Shown piece by piece: positions 1 through 7,603 of a DNA stretch of 35,759 nt (the stretch's first letter is position 1; every line of letters starts with the position of its first letter). The stretch covers positions 1-35,759 of the forward strand of contig JARXZD010000016.1 in NCBI GenBank assembly GCA_029893765.1, read 5' to 3'. Source of the stretch: Bacilli bacterium PM5-9. Its GTDB lineage: Bacteria; Bacillota_I; Bacilli_A; JAJDGJ01. Below the pieces are notes generated by a model. The model searched no databases. It was not told where the DNA came from and worked only from the letters and a program-made list of their open reading frames with translations. Both the position numbers and the translations under genes were made by a program.

Positions 1-103
1 TGATAAATCTTTTATTTTTGAATAAACAACTAGCTATTTAGTTTGTCTTACCATTCATATTATAATACCTACCAACTTTTTCTGAAACCAATATTAAAAA
101 TAT

Positions 104-137
104 AAAAGCATGATTTCATATTTGAGACCATGCTTTT
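104..137 (-). terminator. Intrinsic terminator of the malY-like gene
   Basis: The arms AAAAGCATG (104-112) and CATGCTTTT (129-137) form a 9-bp stem just downstream of the leftward gene that stops at 150. On the minus strand the stem is followed by a U-rich tract. The 1-103 stretch to its left holds no supportable gene. Confidence 0.75.
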
Positions 138-149
138 AAAATAAGCAAT

Positions 150-1352
150 TTACATCATTTCTATTGCTTTACACACTTTATTTAATGCATCTTCAAGCAT
201 CGCTTTAGGACAAGCAAGATTTAATCTAACATATCCCTCACCATCTTTTACAAATTGATTTCCAGCTTCTAATAATACACCAGCTTTTTCTGCAAAGAAC
301 TCAGCTAAATCAATACTATCATCTTTGAAATATGCAGATAAATCAATCCAAGCTAAATAAGTTGCATCTGGAATTTCAAATTTTGCTTCAGGAAGTTTTT
401 CTTTTAAGAAGCTTGCTAAAAACTCAAAGTTTTTATCTAAGTATAACAACATTTCTTTAAGCCAATCTTCACCTTCAGCATAAGCTGCTTGAATAGCAAC
501 CACACTTAATGGATTTTCCATATCATAGTGAGTTTCTTTCCATTTTTTCATTAACTCTTTATTTGGAATAACAATATTAGAAAGCATTAATCCAGCCATA
601 TTAAATGATTTACTAGGTGACATACAAGTAACAATCATATCATTATCACTAGCTAATTTAGCCATTGGAATATGTTGTTTACCAGTTCTTAATAAATCAC
701 AATGGATTTCATCAGATATTATCCAAACATTATTTTCACGACAAATTTTCTCAATCTCAATTAATTGTTCTTTTGTCCAAATAATACCATTAGGATTATG
801 TGGATTTGATAATAACAACATTTTCACTTTTGGATCTTCTGCTTTTTTTCTAAAATCAGCAAAATCAATTACCATTTTACCATTATTATCTTTAACTAGT
901 GATGAACAAACTAATTCACGATTAACATGAGTTGCAGTATGTAAAAAGAATCCATAAGCAGGAGTAAATGTAATGATTTTTTCTCCTTCAGCTAATATTA
1001 AAGCTGCTAACTCATATAAAGCAGGAATGATACCTGGAGAAGTTACTAAGTCTTCTTTATTACAATGCCACCCATAACGACGATTTGTCCAATCCTTAAA
1101 TGCTTCATAATAACCTTCATCAAAAATTTTCGTATATCCAAATATTCTACGATCTAGTCTTTCTTTAACTTTATCAATAATAACTTGAGGTGTTGCAAAC
1201 TCCATATCAGCAACCCACATTTTAACCATTTCTTCATCGCTAACAAGATAATTTATGTCCAAATTGTTTGGAAATAAATACTCTCTTGAGCCTTGAACTT
1301 TCATACTATTCGTATTACTTCTATCGACTACTTCATCAAAATTATACTTCAT
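150..1352 (-). CDS. MalY/PatB-type PLP-dependent C-S beta-lyase (cystathionine beta-lyase family)
   Basis: Fold-type I PLP enzyme of 400 aa, the usual length for MalY/PatB. These enzymes split cystathionine or cysteine to thiol or H2S, pyruvate and ammonia in the cytosol. Seen in the sequence: the N-terminal MWVADMEFATP stretch typical of the family (about 45-55), the NPHNPNG motif (183-189), SDEIHCDL with the PLP-ring aspartate (D214), and SPSKSFN with the Schiff-base lysine K248. The start is ATG with a GAGG ribosome site 8 nt upstream. An extended -10 (TGATATAAT, minus strand, core 1392-1397) lies ahead of it. It is divergent from an XRE regulator that may control it, and a second C-S lyase lies 1 kb away, suggesting a sulfur amino acid catabolic neighbourhood. 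The exact substrate cannot be told from sequence; an aminotransferase of the same fold is the alternative. Confidence 0.9.
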   Translation of the reverse strand: MKYNFDEVVDRSNTNSMKVQGSREYLFPNNLDINYLVSDEEMVKMWVADMEFATPQVIIDKVKERLDRRIFGYTKIFDEGYYEAFKDWTNRRYGWHCNKEDLVTSPGIIPALYELAALILAEGEKIITFTPAYGFFLHTATHVNRELVCSSLVKDNNGKMVIDFADFRKKAEDPKVKMLLLSNPHNPNGIIWTKEQLIEIEKICRENNVWIISDEIHCDLLRTGKQHIPMAKLASDNDMIVTCMSPSKSFNMAGLMLSNIVIPNKELMKKWKETHYDMENPLSVVAIQAAYAEGEDWLKEMLLYLDKNFEFLASFLKEKLPEAKFEIPDATYLAWIDLSAYFKDDSIDLAEFFAEKAGVLLEAGNQFVKDGEGYVRLNLACPKAMLEDALNKVCKAIEMM

Positions 1353-1426
1353 TCTAGTTACCTCATTTCTATTAAATTTTTATTTACCTACATTATATCA
1401 AATTATTTTTCAAAAAAACTCAACTC

Positions 1427-1440
1427 AAACAATATTGTTT
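1427..1440. promoter_or_regulatory. 14-bp perfect palindrome in the malY/XRE divergent region
   Basis: AAACAATATTGTTT is fully self-complementary. It lies about 30 bp upstream of the malY-like -10 on its promoter side. It could be an operator for the neighbouring XRE regulator or another factor; this is inferred from position only. Confidence 0.4.
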
Positions 1441-1494
1441 ATCAACAAATTATTAAAAAAGTTTCCTCTAACGATACATTTTTGTTTTTTGCCA

Positions 1495-1536
1495 TGATAT
1501 AATTAATTTATTAAAAAAACTATTAACTAGTTAATA
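1495..1536 (+). promoter_or_regulatory. Extended -10 promoter and 16-bp palindromic operator of the XRE gene
   Basis: TGATATAAT at 1495-1503 is an extended -10 with no good -35. About 18 bp downstream, TATTAACTAGTTAATA (1521-1536) is a perfect 16-bp palindrome. It sits between the expected transcription start and the ribosome site at 1546, the classic place for an autorepressor to bind. Confidence 0.55.
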
Positions 1537-1557
1537 AAAAATATTGGAGTGATATAT

Positions 1558-2271
1558 ATGTCTATTACAAAAAATATTGGTAAAAAAATTAGAAATTTTA
1601 GAAAACAAAAAAATATGAGCATCGCTCAACTTGGAGAAGAAATTTATAAAAGTAAAGCAACAATTTCAAAATATGAAAATGGTGAAATAATTATTGATAT
1701 CGTAACATTGCATGAAATAGCAAATGCTTTGCAAATCAATGTTGAACAATTACTTGAGCCAAACCTTAAACTTGAAAACTATGACAACAAAAAAATCAAT
1801 GGGTTCTTTGAGGGCAGTGATACTTTTTACTCGTACTTTTTTGATGGTAGAAATAATAAAGTAACTACTTCAGTTTTAAAAATTTCTTCAACAACTAATA
1901 GCGATAATAAAGCTAAAGCATATCTTTATATGAATTGTCATAATATTGATGAATATGAAATTTGCGAGTATGCATATTCTGGTTATATTGAACATTACAA
2001 TATAATTACAAATATAATTTTAAATAATGTTTCAACTCCAATTGAACATAGTATGATTAGTATTTTATCTCCTTTTAATGATTCACAAATTAAATATGGT
2101 TTATTTTCTTCTATATCCACTAGACCAGTTATGCCAATATCATTAAAAATGTTGTTTTCTAAAAAACCACTTGAAATTAATGATGACTTAATTAACAAGC
2201 TACTAATAAATGATGATGATATTCGTTCAATAAAATTATATAATAAGTTTACTGTTAATCAAGATTTTTAG
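1558..2271 (+). CDS. XRE-family transcriptional regulator with unidentified C-terminal domain
   Basis: The N-terminal ~60 residues form an HTH_3/Cro-CI fold: SITKNIGKKIRNFRKQ, then AQLGEEIYKSKATISKYENG as the helix-turn-helix. The remaining ~170 residues are a separate, presumably sensory or oligomerising, domain I do not recognise; it has no membrane segment. An upstream in-frame GTG at 1549 overlaps the GGAG ribosome site, so ATG 1558 (8-nt spacing) is the better start, giving 237 aa. It is transcribed away from the MalY-like lyase, and its own leader carries a 16-bp palindrome, so autoregulation and control of malY are likely but inferred. It ends at a terminator shared with the convergent methionine gamma-lyase gene. 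Confidence 0.85.
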   Translation: MSITKNIGKKIRNFRKQKNMSIAQLGEEIYKSKATISKYENGEIIIDIVTLHEIANALQINVEQLLEPNLKLENYDNKKINGFFEGSDTFYSYFFDGRNNKVTTSVLKISSTTNSDNKAKAYLYMNCHNIDEYEICEYAYSGYIEHYNIITNIILNNVSTPIEHSMISILSPFNDSQIKYGLFSSISTRPVMPISLKMLFSKKPLEINDDLINKLLINDDDIRSIKLYNKFTVNQDF

Positions 2272-2276
2272 ACATT

Positions 2277-2320
2277 AAAAAAACTTCTAAATTAAAAATT
2301 ATTTAGAAGTTTTATTTTTT
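2277..2320. terminator. Bidirectional terminator between the XRE gene and megL
   Basis: The perfect 12-bp stem AAACTTCTAAAT / ATTTAGAAGTTT (2281-2292 with 2301-2312) has A-runs on one side and T-runs on the other. It can therefore stop transcription from both converging genes. Confidence 0.85.
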
Positions 2321-3512
2321 AAACTAATTTATCTAACTTATCTTTTAAATCTGCAATAATATCATCAGCACACTCTAATCCAATTGATGCTCTTAATAAT
2401 CCATCATCAATTCCTGCTGCTTTTCTATCTTCTGGAGAGTATGGCGAATGAGTCATACTTGCAGGATGTTGAATAAGAGATTCACAATCACCTAATGAAA
2501 CAGCTAACTTAAATATTTCAACTGTATTAGCAAGAGTTAGTGCTGCATCATATCCACCATTTAATTCAAAAGCAATTAATCCTGAATATTTTCCATTCAT
2601 CTGTCTTTTAGCAATTTCATGTCCTTCATGAGATGCTAATCCAGGATAATAAACTTTTTTAACAGCTGGATGTCCTTCTAAAAACTCAGCCACTTTCATT
2701 GCATTTTCACAATGTTTTTCCATTCTTACATGTAATGTTTTTAATCCACGATTTATTAAAAATGCATCAAATGGTGACATAACAGAACCTGTGATATCTT
2801 TTTGTCCTTCTAAACGACACTTAGTCAAGAAATCAGCATCCCCACAAATAATTCCAGCAATAACATCTCCATGTCCATTTATATATTTAGTTGCTGAATG
2901 AACAATTACATCAATACCAAACTCTTTTGGTCTTGTTAAGTAAGGTGTTGCTACAGTATTATCAACAACACTCATTAAATTATATTCTTTTGCTAAATCA
3001 GCAACTACTTTTAAATCAACAATTTTTAATGTTGGATTAGCTGGTGTTTCAACATAAAGAATTTTTGTATTATCTTTGATTGCTGCTTTTACTTCATCAA
3101 TATTAGTAAAATCAACAAATGTAACTTCAATTCCAAATTTATGTAATTGATGTTCAAATAAAGCATGAGTACATCCATAAATTACTTTATCTGATACCAC
3201 ATGATCTCCAGTTTTTAAAGCTGTCATAAAGACAGTTCCAATTGCACCCATTCCTGAACTTAAACATAAAGCTGCTTCGCATCCTTCAAGGTTAGCAATT
3301 TTCTCTTCTAAGTACAATGTTGATGGATTTCCTAATCGAGAATAAATTAATCCATCTTCTTCCAAAGCAAAACGTCTTCCACCTTGTTGTGCATCATCAA
3401 AGACAATTGTCGATGTTGCATAAATTGGAAATGTTAATGCACCATATTCTCCTTCATGTCTTGCATTATGAATTGTTCTTGTTGCAAAACCTTTGTTTTT
3501 GTAATCTGCCAT
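2319..3512 (-). CDS. megL: Methionine gamma-lyase (Cys/Met-metabolism PLP enzyme)
   Basis: A 397-aa enzyme of the gamma-family trans-sulfuration fold. Methionine gamma-lyase splits methionine to methanethiol, 2-oxobutyrate and ammonia. Visible residues: IYSRLGNPS (Y57, R59 of the neighbouring-subunit PLP phosphate site), the IYGCTH stretch with Y112 and C114, VVDNT (D184), and SATKY with the PLP lysine K209. The cysteine directly after YG corresponds to the catalytic cysteine that marks methionine gamma-lyases within the family, which is why this name is preferred over cystathionine gamma-lyase or O-acetylhomoserine sulfhydrylase. The start is ATG with AGGAGG about 10 nt upstream. It is divergent from a LysR regulator with dyads between them, so control by that regulator is likely. 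The substrate assignment is strong but not certain. Confidence 0.87.
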   Translation of the reverse strand: MADYKNKGFATRTIHNARHEGEYGALTFPIYATSTIVFDDAQQGGRRFALEEDGLIYSRLGNPSTLYLEEKIANLEGCEAALCLSSGMGAIGTVFMTALKTGDHVVSDKVIYGCTHALFEHQLHKFGIEVTFVDFTNIDEVKAAIKDNTKILYVETPANPTLKIVDLKVVADLAKEYNLMSVVDNTVATPYLTRPKEFGIDVIVHSATKYINGHGDVIAGIICGDADFLTKCRLEGQKDITGSVMSPFDAFLINRGLKTLHVRMEKHCENAMKVAEFLEGHPAVKKVYYPGLASHEGHEIAKRQMNGKYSGLIAFELNGGYDAALTLANTVEIFKLAVSLGDCESLIQHPASMTHSPYSPEDRKAAGIDDGLLRASIGLECADDIIADLKDKLDKLV

Positions 3513-3551
3513 TATCTTTATACCTCCTAAAAAATATTTTTTTATATTTAT

Positions 3552-3592
3552 ATAGTATCACTATTTACATTATCTTGATAATAGTTTATATT
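3552..3592. promoter_or_regulatory. Divergent megL/LysR control region: LysR promoter and two dyads
   Basis: A rightward promoter TTTACA (3564-3569), 17-bp spacer, TATATT (3587-3592) is visible. Two inverted repeats overlap it: ATAGT-ATC-ACTAT (3552-3564) and TTATC-TT-GATAA (3570-3581), the latter inside the spacer. LysR proteins typically bind such T-rich interrupted dyads between themselves and their target, so these are candidate binding sites for autocontrol and megL control. Confidence 0.6.
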
Positions 3593-3639
3593 AATTGTAG
3601 GTATAGATAAAAACTATATAATAAAGGAAAGTGATAGAT

Positions 3640-4578
3640 ATGACTTTACAACAATTATTATATGTTATAGAAATTGATAAACAAGGCTCTTTTAATGCTG
3701 CAGCAACAGCGTTATATGCCTCTCAACCAACAATAAGTGTCGCTATTAGAGACCTAGAAGAAGAGATTGGCTATAAAATTTTTCTAAGGACAAATAGAGG
3801 AATTAAACTAACTAATAGAGGTGTTGAGTTTATTCACTATGCAAAAAAAGTTATTTATGAATATGATCAACTTAATGAAGCATGTTTGGAATATTCAAAA
3901 AAAGATAAAATTAAATTTAGAGTTTCATCACAGCATTATGGTTTTCTTAGCGAAGCTTTCATCATCTTTTTTAACTCGCACAATTATGATACTTATAATT
4001 TTGTTATGAAAGAAACTAAATCACTAGAAGCAATAGAAGATGTTTTCCAAAAAAGAAGCAACATTGCAATAATTGCTGTAACAGAAAATAATCGAACTAT
4101 TTTAGAAGATATTTTTGAAAAAAAGGGGATTGTATTTAATCATTTATCTTATCCAAAACCACATGTTTTTGTTAGAAAAGATCACCCACTAACAAAAAAG
4201 GATAAGATAAAAGTAGAAGACTTATCTGACTTTCCAGCTTTGCTTTATGAACAAGATGGAAATGATTTATTATCAGAAGAGTTAGTTATTCAAAGGAAAT
4301 TAAATAAAGTTATGTATATTAATGATCGTGCTACTTTAATTGGAATTATTGGAAATAGTGATGCCTATAATATAGGAACAGGATATCTTTCAGACGAAAT
4401 GAAAAATGCTAACATGATTGCTATTCCTATTGAATCAAAGCATGCAACATCACAAGAACTTGGTTGGATTCATTTAGAGAAATATGAACCATCAATTGAA
4501 GCATATCAATTTATTGAAATAATAAGAAAGTTATTAAATAAAAACAAAGTAAGTCGTAAAGCAATTGTTTTAGAGTAA
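3640..4578 (+). CDS. LysR-family transcriptional regulator
   Basis: A 312-aa protein of standard LysR length. The N-terminal winged HTH (about 1-60) has the AAATALYASQPTISVAIRDL recognition region and the TNRGIKLT wing. Residues ~90-300 are the LysR substrate-binding fold. An in-frame GTG at 3631 lies only 3 nt after the AGG of the ribosome site, so ATG 3640 is chosen. The gene is divergent from methionine gamma-lyase, the usual position of a LysR activator relative to its target, which suggests a sulfur-metabolism regulator of the CysB/CmbR kind that senses a sulfur amino acid precursor. That role is inferred; the ligand is not known. Transcription ends at the hairpin at 4617-4660. Confidence 0.88.
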   Translation: MTLQQLLYVIEIDKQGSFNAAATALYASQPTISVAIRDLEEEIGYKIFLRTNRGIKLTNRGVEFIHYAKKVIYEYDQLNEACLEYSKKDKIKFRVSSQHYGFLSEAFIIFFNSHNYDTYNFVMKETKSLEAIEDVFQKRSNIAIIAVTENNRTILEDIFEKKGIVFNHLSYPKPHVFVRKDHPLTKKDKIKVEDLSDFPALLYEQDGNDLLSEELVIQRKLNKVMYINDRATLIGIIGNSDAYNIGTGYLSDEMKNANMIAIPIESKHATSQELGWIHLEKYEPSIEAYQFIEIIRKLLNKNKVSRKAIVLE

Positions 4579-4616
4579 TAAAGATGCTTTACTTGAACAA
4601 GTAATATAATTACATT

Positions 4617-4660
4617 AAAAAACTGATCTTTAACTTATTAATTAGTAAAGACCAGTTTTT
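4617..4660. terminator. Bidirectional terminator between LysR and the metallo-hydrolase
   Basis: A long stem AAAAACTGATCTTTA / TAAAGACCAGTTTTT with one mismatch is flanked by A- and T-runs. It lies between two converging genes and serves both. Confidence 0.8.
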
Positions 4661-4709
4661 CTATTTAAAATAGTTTTTTAAATTTTTTGTATACATATAA
4701 TTATAAAAA

Positions 4710-5477
4710 TCATTTAAAATCATAACTTTCCCCATCATTTGGAATATAAATATTATCTAAACAATTATTTTCAACAAATTCTCTAACATCACATCTATTA
4801 ATAAAAGCATGATTAACCGCCTCCATATGAGAGATAATTATTTTGCTATCTAAAGAAGTTTCTCTAACTTTTTTTATATCATCTAAATTCATTATTAGTC
4901 TTCCCGTATCCATCAACCTTGCATCACAAGCATTTAGAACAATCACATTAGGATTATGCTCATTAATCGCCTTTTTAACTTCACCATACCAAATTGTATC
5001 ACCACAAACATAAGTCGTTGGTTCATTATCACTTTTTAGTATTACACCACAAGACATTCCCTCTGCAGTTTCTGGTGTTTCACCATGTTGTCCATTTATT
5101 TTATAAAGTGTAATATTATCAAACAATAAGCCATTTTCACTCAAAACTTCTATATTATTAAAGCCAAATTCTTTAATTTGTAAACATTCTTCAATATTTT
5201 GAACAAAAACCTTAGTATCCTTATTAATATTTTTCATACTATCTTCATCAACATGATCAATATGAATATGGGTAATTATACAAGCATCTATATCTTTTAC
5301 TATTTCATTTATTGAAATTGGTAAATTTGCTGTTGGATTTTTAATCGCATTCTTTTTTTCATCAGGTGATGTTATTGACCTTAAACTACCTTTTTTTGCC
5401 AACCATGGATCAAAAAGTATTTTTTTACCATTATAATTTAAAATAATTGTAGCATTTCTTACTTGAGTAAATTTCAT
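4710..5477 (-). CDS. Metallo-beta-lactamase-fold hydrolase, UlaG-like
   Basis: A 255-aa metal-dependent hydrolase. The N-terminal ILFDPWL stretch and the metal motif THIHIDH (H70, H72, D74, H75), followed by NGQHGETPE, CGDTIWYG and ISHMEAVNH, match the UlaG/YtkL-like branch of the metallo-beta-lactamase fold, which binds two metals. An ATG at 5492 overlaps the GGAGG ribosome site; ATG 5477, with 8-nt spacing, is chosen. It stands alone between terminators (4617-4660 and 5538-5566), so it is probably monocistronic. No clear promoter is seen in the 60 bp upstream. The substrate is unknown: members of this branch act on diverse phosphoester, lactone or amide substrates. Confidence 0.82.
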   Translation of the reverse strand: MKFTQVRNATIILNYNGKKILFDPWLAKKGSLRSITSPDEKKNAIKNPTANLPISINEIVKDIDACIITHIHIDHVDEDSMKNINKDTKVFVQNIEECLQIKEFGFNNIEVLSENGLLFDNITLYKINGQHGETPETAEGMSCGVILKSDNEPTTYVCGDTIWYGEVKKAINEHNPNVIVLNACDARLMDTGRLIMNLDDIKKVRETSLDSKIIISHMEAVNHAFINRCDVREFVENNCLDNIYIPNDGESYDFK

Positions 5478-5537
5478 TATAATTACCTCCATTTTTTTAC
5501 TTTATAAAATATTCTCATAAATATTTAAGTTTTGCAA

Positions 5538-5566
5538 TAAAAAAGAAGATAGAAATATCTATCCTC
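5538..5566 (-). terminator. Terminator of the MacB-like ABC operon
   Basis: On the minus strand GAGGATAGA-TATT-TCTATCTTC forms a 9-bp stem with one G-U pair (5545-5566). It is followed by a run of Us, 4 nt past the last stop codon of the ABC operon. Confidence 0.85.
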
Positions 5567-5569
5567 AAT

Positions 5570-7591
5570 TTATTTTTTTCTAATTGCATCAATTGGATCT
5601 AATCGAGCAGCTTTAAGTGAAGGAATTAAACCAGATATAACACTTAATAAACCACAAATACCAATTAACATTAATGCAACACTAGGTTCTAAATTTGCGA
5701 CATTCATCATTGGAGTATTTTCACTAATTGATTGTAAAACATTCCAAATTATTTGATTTATAACAAAACATATTCCATAAGCAATACTAGTACCAATTAA
5801 ACCTGACAATAAACCAATAGTTAATGACTCAGCCAAAAACATATTTCTAATGTCTTTTGTTTTTCCACCAATCGCTCGAATAATACCAATTTCTTGTTTT
5901 CTTTCAAGAACTGATATGTAAACAACGATTGCTATCATTAAAATCGCTACAACAACTGATACTGATGAAAATGCAACAAGCCCATTTCTAACAACATCTA
6001 AAATTGTATTAACTGTATTCATAACACTATCAGAAGCTGTTTCAAAAACATATTTATCTTGTTTATCATTTAAACCTTCAACATATTCTTTAACACTTCC
6101 ATCATTAACAATTAATACCACCAAACTTGCCTTTTCTTTTTTAATATCTCTATATAAATAATCTTTAGTTAAATTATCTAAAAAAGTTTCTGAATAATAA
6201 ACTGTACTAAATAAAGTTTTTTCAGATGTTATTCCAACAATCTTAAAAGTAATTGTAAATGTTTCATTAGTTTCAGTATTCATTCCAGCAAGATATAGAT
6301 TTTTATTTATTAAACTTTTAACAGTTTCATTATCACTAATTAATTCTTCAGCTGTTGTTAATGAAATCATTAATTCATATGGTTTATCTTTATTTGGTAA
6401 CCTACCATAACCAATATTTCCACTATATGAAGAAGCAATTGTATCCATCATATAAAAAGTATATGGTTTCATTTCTTTTCCCTCTTCAAGTTGCTTTTGA
6501 AACCTTTCAATATCAGCAGTTTTTTTATCAGTTGAAAAAATTGTTGGCATAAATGTTTGGGGAACAAACAATGCAGAGTCTGCTTTTTTTGCAAGCTCTT
6601 TTATTTTTTCAAAATCAGAGTATTTCAACATTTCAATATCATTAGAACGAGTATCTTTCTTTTCTTTAGTAACTACAACTGTATTAGCAGGAAATATTTG
6701 AAGCACTTGATCCTCAACCGTTTTTCTTGTTCCAGTTGTTAAAGCTAAAGCTAAAGCAATTCCAATAATCCCTATTGACATACCAATGGAAGTCCAAATT
6801 GTTCTTCCCTTTTTTAATTTTAAATTACGATACGCTAACTTAACAGCAGTAAATAAACCCATATTTGATTTTGATGTATTTTCTTGTTGAATAAGTTCTT
6901 CTCTTTTTGTTGGCTCAATATTATCTTTAACATCAATAATATGACCATCTTCCATACTAACAATGACATTTGCATATTCTTTAGCTAACTCATCAGAGTG
7001 TGTAACCATAATAACAATCTTTTCTTTAGCAATTTCCTTTAATATTTCCATTACTTGAATTCCTGTTTTATAGTCTAATGCCCCAGTTGGCTCATCTGCT
7101 AAAATGATGTCTGGATTATTAGCTAAAGCACGTGCAATTGCTACTCTTTGTTTTTGCCCCCCAGATAAAACATTAACTTTCTTTTTAGCATGTTCTTCTA
7201 AACCAACACTTTTTAATAATTCTTGAGTTCTTTGTTTTTTCTCTGAATTTTTTACATTGGAAATTTCAAATGCCAATTCAACATTTTGAGTAGTATTTAA
7301 TGAGTTAATTAATGTAAAATGCTGAAAGATAAACCCAATAGTATTTTTTCGATAAGTATCAACATCAGATGAGTGAGCTTCTTTTAATGATTTACCATTA
7401 ACAACTACATCACCACTAAAATCACTATCTAATGCTCCAATAATATTCATTAACGATGTCTTTCCACAACCTGATGGCCCAACAATCGCAACCAGATTAC
7501 CAGGTTTAACATTTAAAGTTACATCATCTAAAGCAACAACATCATGATTGCTCATATGATATGTTTTTTTAATATTTTTTATTTCTAACAT
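5570..7591 (-). CDS. MacB-like ABC transporter: fused ATPase and FtsX-type permease (second of pair)
   Basis: A 673-aa single-chain half transporter. Residues 1-220 are a LolD/MacB-type ATPase: Walker A GPSGCGKTS (38-46), signature LSGGQ (142-146), Walker B with D166/E167, switch H198. After a linker comes a first membrane segment (~265-285), a ~240-residue extracytoplasmic domain, and three C-terminal segments (about 535-560, 585-610, 635-660) with the FtsX-type ending SLKAARLDPIDAIR. That order is the MacB layout. MacB-type proteins work as mechanotransmitters or exporters of peptides and lipoproteins rather than classical channels. The GGAGG ribosome site overlaps the stop codon of the upstream partner (7604), so the two are translationally coupled and probably form a heterodimer. 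Fused MacB-type proteins are best known from Gram-negatives; substrate unknown. Confidence 0.88.
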   Translation of the reverse strand: MLEIKNIKKTYHMSNHDVVALDDVTLNVKPGNLVAIVGPSGCGKTSLMNIIGALDSDFSGDVVVNGKSLKEAHSSDVDTYRKNTIGFIFQHFTLINSLNTTQNVELAFEISNVKNSEKKQRTQELLKSVGLEEHAKKKVNVLSGGQKQRVAIARALANNPDIILADEPTGALDYKTGIQVMEILKEIAKEKIVIMVTHSDELAKEYANVIVSMEDGHIIDVKDNIEPTKREELIQQENTSKSNMGLFTAVKLAYRNLKLKKGRTIWTSIGMSIGIIGIALALALTTGTRKTVEDQVLQIFPANTVVVTKEKKDTRSNDIEMLKYSDFEKIKELAKKADSALFVPQTFMPTIFSTDKKTADIERFQKQLEEGKEMKPYTFYMMDTIASSYSGNIGYGRLPNKDKPYELMISLTTAEELISDNETVKSLINKNLYLAGMNTETNETFTITFKIVGITSEKTLFSTVYYSETFLDNLTKDYLYRDIKKEKASLVVLIVNDGSVKEYVEGLNDKQDKYVFETASDSVMNTVNTILDVVRNGLVAFSSVSVVVAILMIAIVVYISVLERKQEIGIIRAIGGKTKDIRNMFLAESLTIGLLSGLIGTSIAYGICFVINQIIWNVLQSISENTPMMNVANLEPSVALMLIGICGLLSVISGLIPSLKAARLDPIDAIRKK

Positions 7592-7603
7592 CCTATAAGC
7601 CTC

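Noticed and set aside
3317-3610. 97-aa rightward open frame rich in Leu and His
   Set aside because: Antisense to megL and running through its promoter; composition is typical of a shadow frame.
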